Positions 1 through 14,388 of a stretch of 25,839 nt of DNA are shown piece after piece. Both the position numbers and the translations under genes were made by a program. Each line of letters starts with the position of its first letter. Within the stretch, counting starts at the first letter, position 1. Location of the stretch: the NCBI GenBank assembly GCA_023231475.1, contig JALJEE010002063.1, forward strand, positions 1 to 25,839, in the 5' to 3' direction. The notes under the pieces were generated by a model, which saw only the letters and a list, made by a program, of their open reading frames with translations, did not search any database and had not been told where the DNA came from. Origin of the DNA: Seison nebaliae. Its lineage: Eukaryota > Rotifera > Pararotatoria > Seisonacea > Seisonidae.

Positions 1-670
1 TTTTTCAACGAATATAGTATTGTCCCAGTACTATTCTGTCGGTTAAAGTAGGAAAAGGACTTTCAAAAAAATGTGGCTTCGCCGTCCCTTTTTTTCTCCT
101 TTTCTTTCCTTCACTTCGTTTCCCTTCGCGAAGTGGTAGTACGTATGTATAGCTCGCGAAAGGGGGATTTATTAAAAGGGGGACGAAGAAATTAATTTCC
201 CTTCGCACTTCGTATTCTCATCACTATTATGCACGTTCCCAACGTCACAACGAATCGTTGAACGATTGAGACAGACGTCTCACAAAAGGTAGGGATCTCC
301 TATCACTGACCGTAAAGGAAGGAGATCGCTCAAACAATATTCAATTGCCCAGATTGGGATTTCAAAAAAAAAATGTATCAATTATTATAAGAATAATAAC
401 AGATGTAATAGATAGAACAATTGTATGAAAAAGTATTACTGAAAAAGAACCAATTTATCATTGATTATCTGAGATTATCAAACATTGAAAAGTTTTAAAA
501 TTATTTTTTATATTCTTTTCATACTTCATCAGCATAACACATAATTCGGAAGATACAATGATTAATATAGAAACAATTCGTCCAAAGTTCATCATAATAA
601 ATTGTTTACATTTTATACCGATTAGAAGTTGCTTTTTTTAGGGGAATACAGAAAACGTTCTAATGAATTG
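1..670. other. Upstream intergenic region with hairpins
   Basis: No convincing gene is seen. The first 340 bases are richer in G and C than the rest and contain several perfect short inverted repeats (112-118/129-135, 253-259/261-267, 268-272/277-281, 294-301/320-327). The 11-mer TTTCCCTTCGC occurs twice. A minus-strand open frame at 5-208 has a basic, low-complexity translation and no family resemblance, so I treat it as chance. From about 400 on the DNA is AT-rich and probably holds the promoter and 5' UTR of the glycosyltransferase. A pyrimidine run ending in AG at 640-641 could be the acceptor of a 5' UTR intron. Confidence 0.5.
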
Positions 671-1982
671 ATGATGGGAAAACTGTTATTAAAATATTTG
701 CAAACTACTTTTATTGTTGTGGTAATAATTAAGTTGTTGACAATTAAAATAAACGTTGAAGACAAACATTTACCCTTCTTCCAATGGCCTAAACAGATAT
801 CATGTAATTCAACAGAAAATTATCCTTTAGATATTCGAGATAATGTTTTCTCGAATAAATTCTCTTGTGCACGACATCATTCCCACATGGCGTACGACGA
901 TTTGATGAAGTTTTATTCAAAGACACCCCAAAAATTGAACATTTCTTATTCTATTATAATTAACGAGAACGCTGTTTCATTCGATCAATTGTTGTCAATG
1001 ATATGGTCACCTTATAATTTATATTGTATTCATATCGATAATAAAGGTAGTAGACAATTCAAAGAAGCAGTTCGTAATATAATATCGTGTTATGATAATG
1101 TCTTTGAATCATCACGTTCTATTAACGTATATTACGCTCACGTATCACGATTGGAAGCTGATAAGATTTGTTTCAAAGATTTGTGGGTTAAAAGAAATTT
1201 AACCAATTGGTCATATCTTATCAATTTGTGTGGAACAGATTTGCCTTTATTTACGCAATATGAAATTGCTGAAATTCTTTACTTGTATAATGGACAAAAT
1301 GATATTGAAGGAATTAAATTGAATCCGTATTTAAAGAAACGATTAGAACATCAATATCATTTAATCAATGGGAAAATGGAGAAAGGAAAGATGAACACAA
1401 CGATAAAGTATCCAATAAACATTGTCAAAGGTAGTGCTTATGGAATCTTCTCATGGGAATATATTAAATTTCTTCTTTTCAATAATTTACCTAAACGGTT
1501 ATTCTATTCACTTAAATCATCTTTCTCACCTGATGAATTCTTTTGGTCTACATTAAATTACCATAAAAATGTTCCTGGATCTTCCAAAAGTTTATTTTTT
1601 CATGACTTATGATGTATCTATCTCTTAAAACTTTTTTTTGAATTCAGTAATTGGTAATCGCAATAACTTCAACGCGAAATTCGTTTTATGGGCCGACAAT
1701 AAAAGATATTGTTCCGGTAAATTTCGTCATTCCATTTGTGTTTTCGGATACAAAGAAATAAAGCTATTGACAGATTTCAAAAAAAGAACGGAAATATTTG
1801 CCAACAAATTCAATTTCAATATTTCTTCCACGCCAATCTTTTGCCTGCGTCAACTAATTGCTGCTCGATTGTGGAAAACAGATGTTAGGCAATTGGTGAA
1901 ATTCTCCAATAGTATGAAACAGAAAATTAAAAACTTGGATTTTGTGAAAAATTCGTTCGAAAAAAAAAATAGACAAATATGA
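671..1982 (+). CDS. GT14 core-2/I-branching-type beta-1,6-N-acetylglucosaminyltransferase
   Basis: Two exons, 671-1589 and 1648-1982, joined across a 58-nt GT-AG intron (1590-1647) that removes an in-frame stop; 417 residues, near the usual GCNT length of about 430. The protein is a type II Golgi-like membrane protein: a short basic start, then a hydrophobic signal anchor at about residues 5-24. The lumenal domain carries GT14 hallmarks: YLINLCGTDLP, then GSAYGIFSWEY, SPDEFFW, VPGS, and in exon 2 CVFG and FANKFN. Family members transfer GlcNAc from UDP-GlcNAc in beta-1,6 linkage to O-glycan or lactosamine acceptors. The exact acceptor cannot be read here. I chose ATG 671 (MMGKLLL) because upstream in-frame sequence only offers a TTG and follows a likely splice acceptor at 640-641. 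Several Cys residues and N-glycosylation sites fit a lumenal enzyme. Confidence 0.9.
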
Positions 1983-2319
1983 AAAGTATAAAATGCTGTT
2001 GCCTAAAAATGTCGCCGTTGAATACGGAAGGTTTAAAGTACCGTCTGTTTCTAATATAAGATATTTAACATATAAATTATATAAAATATTACCGTTGCAC
2101 ATTTGGACAATATTTTACATACATACCTAATATGATCTTCCAAATACAATCATTATCTTCCAAAGTCTTTGTGAGTTAAGCGGACTTTTTTCTAATTTTT
2201 TTTAAATATAGTTTTCATGTAATAATTTTATTTCATATTCCAAAATAAATACATATTCAATCATTTAAAATTATTTTATTATGCTTCTTTTATGGAATTG
2301 ATATCGGGTTTAAAATGTG
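1983..2319. other. Convergent 3' ends of GT14 and GST/PLAT genes
   Basis: AT-rich spacer between the stop of the plus-strand glycosyltransferase (1982) and the stop of the minus-strand tail exon (2320). It holds a plus-strand AATAAA at 2244-2249 and minus-strand AATAAA motifs (plus TTTATT) at 2227-2232 and 2275-2280. No gene is seen inside. The 3' UTRs of the two convergent genes probably overlap here. Confidence 0.5.
2244..2249 (+). terminator. Poly(A) signal of the GT14 gene
   Basis: Canonical AATAAA about 260 nt after the GT14 stop codon, followed by T-rich sequence. Such hexamers are common in AT-rich DNA, so the assignment rests on position. Confidence 0.4.
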
Positions 2320-3196
2320 TTAATTGTTGGTTTCCATCGCTTCGCTGGTGTCGCTTTTATCTCTACGATACTTAGCTTCCCTTTCGGGTGATTGATCAGA
2401 CTTTCTTTTTTCATTCGATTTCTTTGTTTCAATTATTATAATAGAATCCTGTTCTTTCTCACTTTCTTCAGTGAGAATTTGGACTGATTCATTGAGTGAA
2501 TCATTTACTTCCAATTCCTTATGGTTTAAATTTTCTAAATTAAATCAATAATTATTTTAGTAGAAGAACATCTGATATTAAACTTTTCAGTGGTATCTGA
2601 ACTTGAACTTTCCCGATTACAACGGCCGTATCTAAATTAAATCTAATAAAAGTTTCTGAAGGAAAGTAAAATCAGATAAATCACCTGGTGGTTTTCTTCG
2701 TTGATAAATTGTTAATCGAGATTGCCGTTATTCTCCATTTGTCTAATGTACAATCTTCTGTCAAATTCATTTTGACATGAGTAATCTTCAATTATGTGGA
2801 TTAATCAAATTCTTTATTTAAAAGAAGAAACTTTTCGCAAATTTTTACCATCGACTAAGAACACGTCAAGACTATTATCGCCAAACAACGATTTTTTAAT
2901 GACTGCTGTATATATATTCAATTTCATACGTTGAGTATTGTCATTTTCTCCAAATAATTGAATTTCCACTTCAAATTCCTTTGCACTCCCCGAACTACTT
3001 ATCGATTCAATTTGAATTTCATATGAAGAAATTACTTCTAAAATTATCGATACTATGGAAAGATTTGTATTAAATGAAAAATTTTAAAACGATTTTTCAA
3101 TTCATGATGTTTGGGCCGTATCTCCAGTTTCCAACCTCCCCCTACACCACATGAATTGTAAGAATATTTTGAATTAAGTTTGAGTTTTATATAAAA
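2320..3196 (-). CDS. PLAT-like domain and charged tail, probable 3' exons of a GST-PLAT splice form
   Basis: Five open blocks chain in phase on the minus strand: 3091-3196, 2832-3037, 2685-2785, 2603-2631 and 2320-2534, with introns of 46-68 nt. The first block is a Gly-rich linker (CGVGGGWKLEIRPKHH). The next two read like a PLAT/LH2 beta-sandwich: YEIQIESISSSGSAKEFEV, IQLFGEND, SLDVFLVDGKNLRK, then ITHVKMNLTEDCTLDKWRI. PLAT domains bind membranes or protein partners. The tail is Ser/Glu/Lys-rich and probably disordered. No in-frame ATG lies upstream within these blocks. The frame continues directly from the GST coding region if a 51-nt intron at 3197-3247 is spliced, giving about 398 residues in total. 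The boundary of the 29-nt block and the acceptor at 3038 (alternative at 3053) are uncertain. It could instead be a separate gene with an unseen first exon. The PLAT call is by eye and moderate. Confidence 0.5.
2813..2818 (-). terminator. Possible intronic poly(A) signal
   Basis: A minus-strand AATAAA lies inside the inferred intron 2786-2831. It sits about 380 nt past the GST stop at 3197 and could end the short GST transcript before the PLAT exons are completed. Confidence 0.25.
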
Positions 3197-3938
3197 CTAA
3201 AAACGTTTGTGAAGGAAATATCCACGTAGTTCCTCTAGTTCTCTTACTTTTCTATAAATATCTTTCAGTTTAGGAAACTGGTCGAGGAATGTAGAATCGA
3301 TCGATTTAATTTTTGAGTCCAGCGTTTCAAATACATAAAAGTCACATAAAGTTAACTAATGTTAATGTAGAAAAGGGAACTATTATTAAAATAAAAAACT
3401 TTATCAGAAATAATCCAATTAGATAATTTGTTGGATAACGTTTCCAATTCATAACAATAAAGTAATGCTTTTTTCTTCAAAAATTTCTCCTTATTTTCGT
3501 CCTTCAAAAATAGGAAAGATCATGTAAAAATTAAGAGTTGACAAACATATTTATCAGTTGCATGGACTACGCCGAAGAATGCTGCATTTAAATCGAATGC
3601 CGTATCTATCACCATATGAAATTTCAACATTTCTAAAGGATTATTTGGGAGAAGATCTAATTGAAAATAGTTCTCAGAACAAATCGAGAAATATCATTGA
3701 AAATGAAACCTAAAGTACCTGCGACATATTCTCCTATCGCTTTAGCCTGACAATACACTTCTCCATCCATCTCTAACCATGGTAAAGAGAAAATACGTCG
3801 ATCTCTTTTTCTTATCGTTCTCCATTCGTCATATGAAAGTCGACGATCTTCATAATCAATATTGCCATAAGCAAACATCATTCGAATTACTTCAGCACGA
3901 CCACGTGTATCAAAATATTTTAGTACGTAGTTGGTCAT
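3197..3938 (-). CDS. Sigma-like cytosolic glutathione S-transferase (short form)
   Basis: Four exons, 3719-3938, 3547-3656, 3400-3501 and 3197-3355, all in phase across introns of 62, 45 and 44 nt; 196 residues, close to the usual 200-208. The thioredoxin-like N-terminal domain has the catalytic Tyr8 in YVLKYFDTRGRAE, the cis-Pro motif SLPWLEMDGE, and CQAKAIGEYVA where the family normally has Gln-Ser. Here Ser is Ala, so glutathione gamma-glutamyl binding may be altered. The helical domain includes DLLPNNPLEMLKFHM, an N-capping LTLCDF and a closing VRELEELRGYFLHKR helix. GSTs of this class conjugate glutathione to electrophiles or isomerise prostaglandin-like substrates. The start at MTNY matches the family; an AG just upstream suggests a 5' UTR intron. 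The last 17 codons can also act as an intron, fusing the protein to the downstream PLAT-like exons. Confidence 0.88.
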
Positions 3939-4074
3939 AACTAAAAATTGGATTTTTAGGGGAAAAAATGAAAGTAAATCAAAATAGTGGAACAATTACT
4001 ATTTTTCTTTCTAGATTTTTTTTAGAGAATTCATTCGAAACTAGTTCGATGAAGAATAATACAAAGAAATAAAT

Positions 4075-4080
4075 TTTATT
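4075..4080 (-). terminator. Poly(A) signal of Mi-2/CHD4
   Basis: AATAAA on the minus strand about 214 nt beyond the Mi-2 stop codon (4294). It is the nearest canonical hexamer in the right orientation. Confidence 0.4.
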
Positions 4081-4132
4081 GAAAATTGTTTTGAAATTCT
4101 TGATTCTGCAACACACAACTGATAGGTGTGTT

Positions 4133-4170
4133 GTGTATGTGTGTATGTGTGTATGTGTGTGTTTTGTGTG
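4133..4170. repeat. GT-rich microsatellite (TATGTGTG units)
   Basis: About three tandem 8-nt TATGTGTG-type units followed by a GT run, in the 3' UTR of the Mi-2 gene. The upstream arm forms a perfect CAACACAC/GTGTGTTG hairpin with its start. Likely length-polymorphic; no function is implied. Confidence 0.85.
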
Positions 4171-4293
4171 AACAAATTAAAAAATGATAATCGACTATTG
4201 TTGATAAGTTTTAATTTGGTAAGAAATATGGTAGAATTTCAGATGGTAAAGTAACGAAAATAAATGTTAAAATAAAGAGAAAACAGTTGAAAT

Positions 4294-10110
<5,817 letters not shown>

Positions 10111-11334
10111 CTTCTCAAACTTATCTTTCGGTTTCGAAAAAAAAAAAATATTCTACTTCTCTATTCGAATCAATCAATTCTCTTTCACCCAATTAAATTG
10201 CTGACAGTTTTCGAGATTTCCCCTATAAATAATATCAATATTAGAACACAAAAGCTTCATTTTCATATAAATAAATGGCTATTTTCCCACTTAAGTACTT
10301 CTCATTCGAATTTACCCGCCATTATTTCTGTAAGGGAATCCTGACCACAACATAGACGGCTCCGTGTCTACATCAACCTACATATTCGAATATCGCACGA
10401 TTCGACATTTCTATTATCATGAATTATCACAATTATTAATTCTTATCCAGATTCCTCACTTAATGTACAACGATTGACTACCCTGGTGAATGTGTCATGT
10501 CCGCGTATATATACACTCCTCTACTACATCATAATAATAACAACATTTTCTGGAATTCACATTCATATAATTTTAAACTTTACAAATTATCTTACTGTCA
10601 TAATTAACTGAATACTCAATTGGGACTATTAAAAATGATATCAACAGTTACAAGACCGCTTGATGGTAGGAACAAATTTATAATATCTTTGAATAAGATA
10701 TTTCGCAATTAATCTAATTCATTTCTCACACATTACAAATCAAGAGAGTTCTCTGTCGTATTATTATTCTGATCGGGATTCAAAAAGTTGAGATTGATTG
10801 TTGAGGGAAAAAGAAGGTTTAAGCTCTTTAAATTAATAAAATTCATTAGAAAAATATTAAAACTTCACTTTCATCAACAAACTTAATTTCCACTACTAGT
10901 TTACTAATAGCAATGTGAGGCAATATATTTACAATAATTGTTCTTTAGTACAACTTACGATATAAGTTAAACGAGTAAAACCGGATAAGTTAACCAATTA
11001 GAAATAACATGAGAAATTTTAATTTAAGGTTAACACTTTAATTAAAAGTAAAAATTAAAAAATAGATAAATGATTTACATTGTTTATAATGCACAGATAT
11101 ATTTACAAATATTTACAGTTATCTCAATATAAAATAAATATTTCGTACCTTCTAACTGCTGGAAACTTCAGAATTCTTTAATTTCTTTTTAATTTTGTTT
11201 CATCGATTTAAGCATACTGTCTAAATTCTACCAAACTTATTTTTCTTTATTTTGCAAAGGTACCTTCTTCTGGTTCGTTGCTTAACCTAAATCAATCTAA
11301 AAGTTAATTGAGGAATTATCATTGAGGAAAATTA
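10111..11334. other. Intergenic: Mi-2 upstream region and small membrane gene 3' UTR
   Basis: No open frame of note. The part near 10111-10400 is the likely Mi-2 promoter/5' UTR and has a CCCGCC box near 10315 and a TATAAATA run near 10224, neither decisive. The part from about 10550 to 11100 is plain AT-rich DNA. A minus-strand AATAAA at 11246-11251 lies 84 nt beyond the candidate stop of the small membrane gene. Confidence 0.5.
11246..11251 (-). terminator. Poly(A) signal of the small membrane gene
   Basis: AATAAA on the minus strand, 84 nt past the stop of the proposed second exon (11335). This supports that exon being part of the transcript. Confidence 0.35.
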
Positions 11335-11636
11335 TCACTTGATCTTCTTCTCGTTGATTCTTCTCCTCAATTCAATTGAGTATCCTGGACTGATGAAAAA
11401 TGAATTGATTTCGATTGTTCATCACCGATATTTCATAACTTAGAAATACCCCGTGATCGGTGCCTCCATTGTTTCCTTTTGCGTTTGTTTATCGACGGTC
11501 CATATTGCGCTTCTAAATCTAACATATCTCGCACGTTGAAACGGCCATTGATATAATTCCGATATTCAATGAAAATTGCAAGTAGTACCAACGACACTAA
11601 CATCATAAAAATTGAAAGTAATATGAGCATAAACAT
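11335..11636 (-). CDS. Small single-pass membrane protein with DLEAQYG motif (paralogue A)
   Basis: The first exon begins at ATG 11636. It encodes a hydrophobic segment (about residues 3-23, MFMLILLSIFMMLVSLVL...), a short polar stretch, DLEAQYG at residues 40-46, and a strongly basic region (NKRKRKQWRHRSR). Read without splicing it stops at 11433 (67 residues). With a GTTATG donor at 11439 and a TTTTTCATCAG acceptor ending at 11390 (50-nt intron), it continues in phase to 11335, adding PGYSIELRRRINEKKIK for 83 residues. The intron size and GTT start match the other introns of the window, so the spliced form is preferred. The N-terminus, topology and motif match the protein at 24503-24829. 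I recognise no named family. Likely orientation is a signal anchor with the basic tail in the cytosol. Function unknown. Confidence 0.6.
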
Positions 11637-12144
11637 TGTGAAGATATTTGTTTGAAAAGTGAATGAATTAAAATTGGATCGAAATTGTTTTGAATTGAAA
11701 ACGATTTTAACTAGTTTTTATATCGTTTTTTTTTCTCATTACATTTCGACTATTCTTTTACTTCCTTAATTTATTTGGAATATTAAATTGAAAATTCACC
11801 ATTTCCACTTCAATCTATTAACAATATTGATAAAAATTGTGTATTTGTTTAATAATTTAACTTTTTGTAATTGTAGACCTCAACAATTTATTATTTTAAC
11901 AATATTCCAACAACTAATTGATTTTAAAGTTGATTGCTCTGTTGTATGTCGTATAATTGAAGAAAATTCAATATGAAATTTATAAAATATAAAAAGGGAA
12001 ATTATTTATTTGTTTTGTACAACTAATAATACAAACTGATGTTTCAGATAAATTTCATGATATGAATAAAAGTAAATTTAAGAATAAAATGTTTTTATGA
12101 AAATGGAGTAAAAATTAATCTTAAAATTTAAGTTATTTCTTTAA
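11637..12144. other. Spacer: small membrane gene upstream region and MCM4 3' UTR
   Basis: AT-rich, no gene supported. A plus-strand frame at 11788-11976 is low-complexity and looks like chance. Minus-strand reading shows no winged-helix coding that could complete MCM4. A minus-strand AATAAA at 12005-12010 fits the end of the MCM4 mRNA. Confidence 0.5.
12005..12010 (-). terminator. Poly(A) signal of MCM4
   Basis: AATAAA on the minus strand about 135 nt after the MCM4 stop codon. Its closeness argues against further MCM4 exons downstream. Confidence 0.4.
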
Positions 12145-14388
12145 CTAGTTACAAAGTTTCATTGCTTCCCGATGTAATTGAATGATGTAACTGGCATCTT
12201 CTTTTGTAACGGTGGAAGACAAGCGAACTTTCGCATAAGACTCACATAATCGAATGAGAGACTCTAGATGACGTGGATAAATATTAATATTTCCACGTTG
12301 TGCTCCCACACGTCTCATTTCAAGATAAGCAGCTTTCAATTGATTTCCTGCTTCATTTGATAAGATGGGTTTGCAAATCTTCTTTGCATAACTGATGTAA
12401 TCTTTGAAGAAATCTTCGTCAATACTACCCAAATCTTCATCTGAATAATTTATATTATTTTTCTTCAGTTGTTGTGGTACATTCATCAATTCATCTGTCA
12501 TATCGTCCGAAAATTTCGAATATAAAGAAACGAGATGACGTCCAAGTTTCCTGTCGAATGAAATCGAATGTTCATCCAACATTAGAAATATGAGATCGAA
12601 TCGTGATAAAAGTGTTGGTGGTAATCGAATGTTATCTACAATAGTCCGATTCGTATTCCATTTGGAATCGACAGGATTAGCAGCTGCTAAAATTCCACAA
12701 CGAGTAACAATTCGACAAACAATTCCAACTTTTGATATCGATAATGTTTGTTGTTCCATTACTTCGTGCAAAATAGAATGAGTTCCTTCATTCATTTTGT
12801 CAAATTCATCAATACAACAGATTCCGTCATCCGACATGATCAATGCTCCAGGTTGTAATGTATATTGTTTGGAATCAGGATCTTTCGTCACACAAGCTGA
12901 TAGACCGACAGCTGATGTACCGGAACCGGAAGTATAAACACCTCGACGTACTAATTTGTGAATGTGTTCGAGTAATTGAGATTTAGATATTCCAGGATCG
13001 CCACATAATAAAATGTTGATATCTCCTCTGGTGTGTGGAGCATTCTTGTCATCTTCTTCCATTTCATTCTCCTTATTCATTATATCAATCAATTTACTTG
13101 TCCCTCCAAATAATTGAAGTAATAATCCTTTCTTTACATTCTCATAACCAAATACTGACGGTGCAATAGAATTTGATAGAATATCATAAATATTGGGATT
13201 TTTTGAAAATTTCAGGAATTTAGTTATTTGTTCTGAGTTGAATGTCTCCTCATTTTCTCCTACATTAATTGATGATTTCAATTCATTCTCTTTCATGATA
13301 TGGAGAACATCGAGAAACATCTTAAATTTCGCCAACGATGAACTTGTTCCTCTTCTTCCACTATTCTCTGCGATTAAATGGGCACGATAAATTCCAGTAC
13401 AATGAACACGATCGCCTGGATTGACGGAATCAATCAATTCTTTATGAAGACACAACATTATCGTTCGAGGTGATTGTCCAGTTGGAATCGTATGATGATT
13501 CTCTTGAAGACGAACAAGTTGTTTATCCGTAAATTTAGATAGGGAACTAATCAATTCATATGGATATTTCAATGAGCAGTTCTTACATGATTCTGGTTCT
13601 TCGATTCGACCTCTCTCAATTATCACATCTAACTCATTCCCACACATATTACATTGATAATGAGCTTGTTCTATTTGGGGATAGATGGGACTGGTCCTCA
13701 TAACAATTCCATCTATTGTTACCACTTGATCGATGTCTTCCGGATTTAATAAACTTAAACAATCAACTTTATTCACATTGTATGGACGGATGTGTATGGG
13801 ATTAGTTAATGGATCATTCGGATACAATTGATCATATAAAATATTGACAGCTGTGTCGAAAATTGGAATCAGTTCTCTCGGATAACGAATAAATTGTTTA
13901 TATAAATTCAAATTAAACGATTTCATATCAACACCGTTCAAATCGAAATATTGTAAATCGAACTCCTTCATCTCATCTAGTTGCTTGTAATAAATCGGTA
14001 TTAATCCCGGTTCTCCGTTTGAATTCTCATAGCTCATCGATTCATCATTACTTCGAAATAATTTAATAAATTTCATAAATTCTTGACGACAATAATCTAT
14101 CGAAACATCTGTTCCCCAAATAACTGGTAGTGCTCCATCCTCATTACTCATTGAATGATTATCGATTAATAATAAACGACTTGTTTGGTTACTCATTTGA
14201 GTTGTTTGAGATGTGAATGTCTCATCCAATAAATCCGTTACATGATGCACGTCTGTCATCACAGACGATATATCTGATTGTGATTCATCCATCACAGGTG
14301 TTGCAGATCCTTGCGTATTCTGCGATTGCGTTTCCTGCTCCAAACCACGTTGACGTCGTGTGCGTTTAGCAACATTGTTATCATTCAT
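12145..14388 (-). CDS. Mcm4: DNA replication licensing factor MCM4 (MCM2-7 helicase subunit)
   Basis: One uninterrupted exon, 747 residues; typical MCM4 is about 860. A Ser/Thr/Gln-rich N-tail (1-85) is followed by the MCM4 signature WGTDVSIDYC, an OB-fold domain with a C4 zinc finger (C246, C249, C268, C271), and the AAA+ core: Walker A GDPGISKS (463-470), Walker B CIDEFDKM (525-532), sensor 1 AAANP (568-572) and arginine finger LSRFDL (594-599). The lid ends in LHREAMKLCN and the stop follows at once, so the C-terminal winged helix of other MCM4 proteins (about 110 residues) is absent. In other animals MCM4 forms the replicative helicase with MCM2, 3 and 5-7 and is phosphorylated by DDK on its N-tail. 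Several features resemble MCM4 rather than other MCMs, including NPEDIDQVVTIDGIVMRTS. The gene is divergent from UBE2J1 across about 0.8 kb. Confidence 0.96.
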   Translation of the reverse strand: MNDNNVAKRTRRQRGLEQETQSQNTQGSATPVMDESQSDISSVMTDVHHVTDLLDETFTSQTTQMSNQTSRLLLIDNHSMSNEDGALPVIWGTDVSIDYCRQEFMKFIKLFRSNDESMSYENSNGEPGLIPIYYKQLDEMKEFDLQYFDLNGVDMKSFNLNLYKQFIRYPRELIPIFDTAVNILYDQLYPNDPLTNPIHIRPYNVNKVDCLSLLNPEDIDQVVTIDGIVMRTSPIYPQIEQAHYQCNMCGNELDVIIERGRIEEPESCKNCSLKYPYELISSLSKFTDKQLVRLQENHHTIPTGQSPRTIMLCLHKELIDSVNPGDRVHCTGIYRAHLIAENSGRRGTSSSLAKFKMFLDVLHIMKENELKSSINVGENEETFNSEQITKFLKFSKNPNIYDILSNSIAPSVFGYENVKKGLLLQLFGGTSKLIDIMNKENEMEEDDKNAPHTRGDINILLCGDPGISKSQLLEHIHKLVRRGVYTSGSGTSAVGLSACVTKDPDSKQYTLQPGALIMSDDGICCIDEFDKMNEGTHSILHEVMEQQTLSISKVGIVCRIVTRCGILAAANPVDSKWNTNRTIVDNIRLPPTLLSRFDLIFLMLDEHSISFDRKLGRHLVSLYSKFSDDMTDELMNVPQQLKKNNINYSDEDLGSIDEDFFKDYISYAKKICKPILSNEAGNQLKAAYLEMRRVGAQRGNINIYPRHLESLIRLCESYAKVRLSSTVTKEDASYIIQLHREAMKLCN

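Larger units (their letters stand above)
3939..4293. other. GST upstream region and Mi-2 3' UTR
   Basis: A 355-nt spacer between two minus-strand genes. It contains the GST promoter/5' UTR side (3939-4070), a minus-strand AATAAA at 4075-4080 suited to end the Mi-2 transcript, a perfect 8-bp hairpin (4109-4116/4126-4133) and a GT-rich microsatellite. No coding region is seen. Confidence 0.5.

Noticed and set aside
5-208. 67-codon minus-strand frame at the window start
   Set aside because: Basic, low-complexity translation with no family resemblance, in a GC-richer patch full of inverted repeats; no splice or regulatory context supports it.
4090-4135. Weak similarity of the region near 4095-4130 to 23860-23895 (shared CTTGATTCTG and loosely similar flanks)
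   Set aside because: Only a 10-base exact match with scattered agreement around it; not enough to call a dispersed repeat without a search.
11788-11976. 62-codon plus-strand frame between the small membrane gene and MCM4
   Set aside because: Low-complexity AT-driven composition, no motif, and it lies in the expected MCM4 3' flank.
12145-12160. GTAACT donor just before the MCM4 stop as a route to a missing winged-helix exon
   Set aside because: No downstream minus-strand sequence reads like the winged helix, and a poly(A) signal follows closely.
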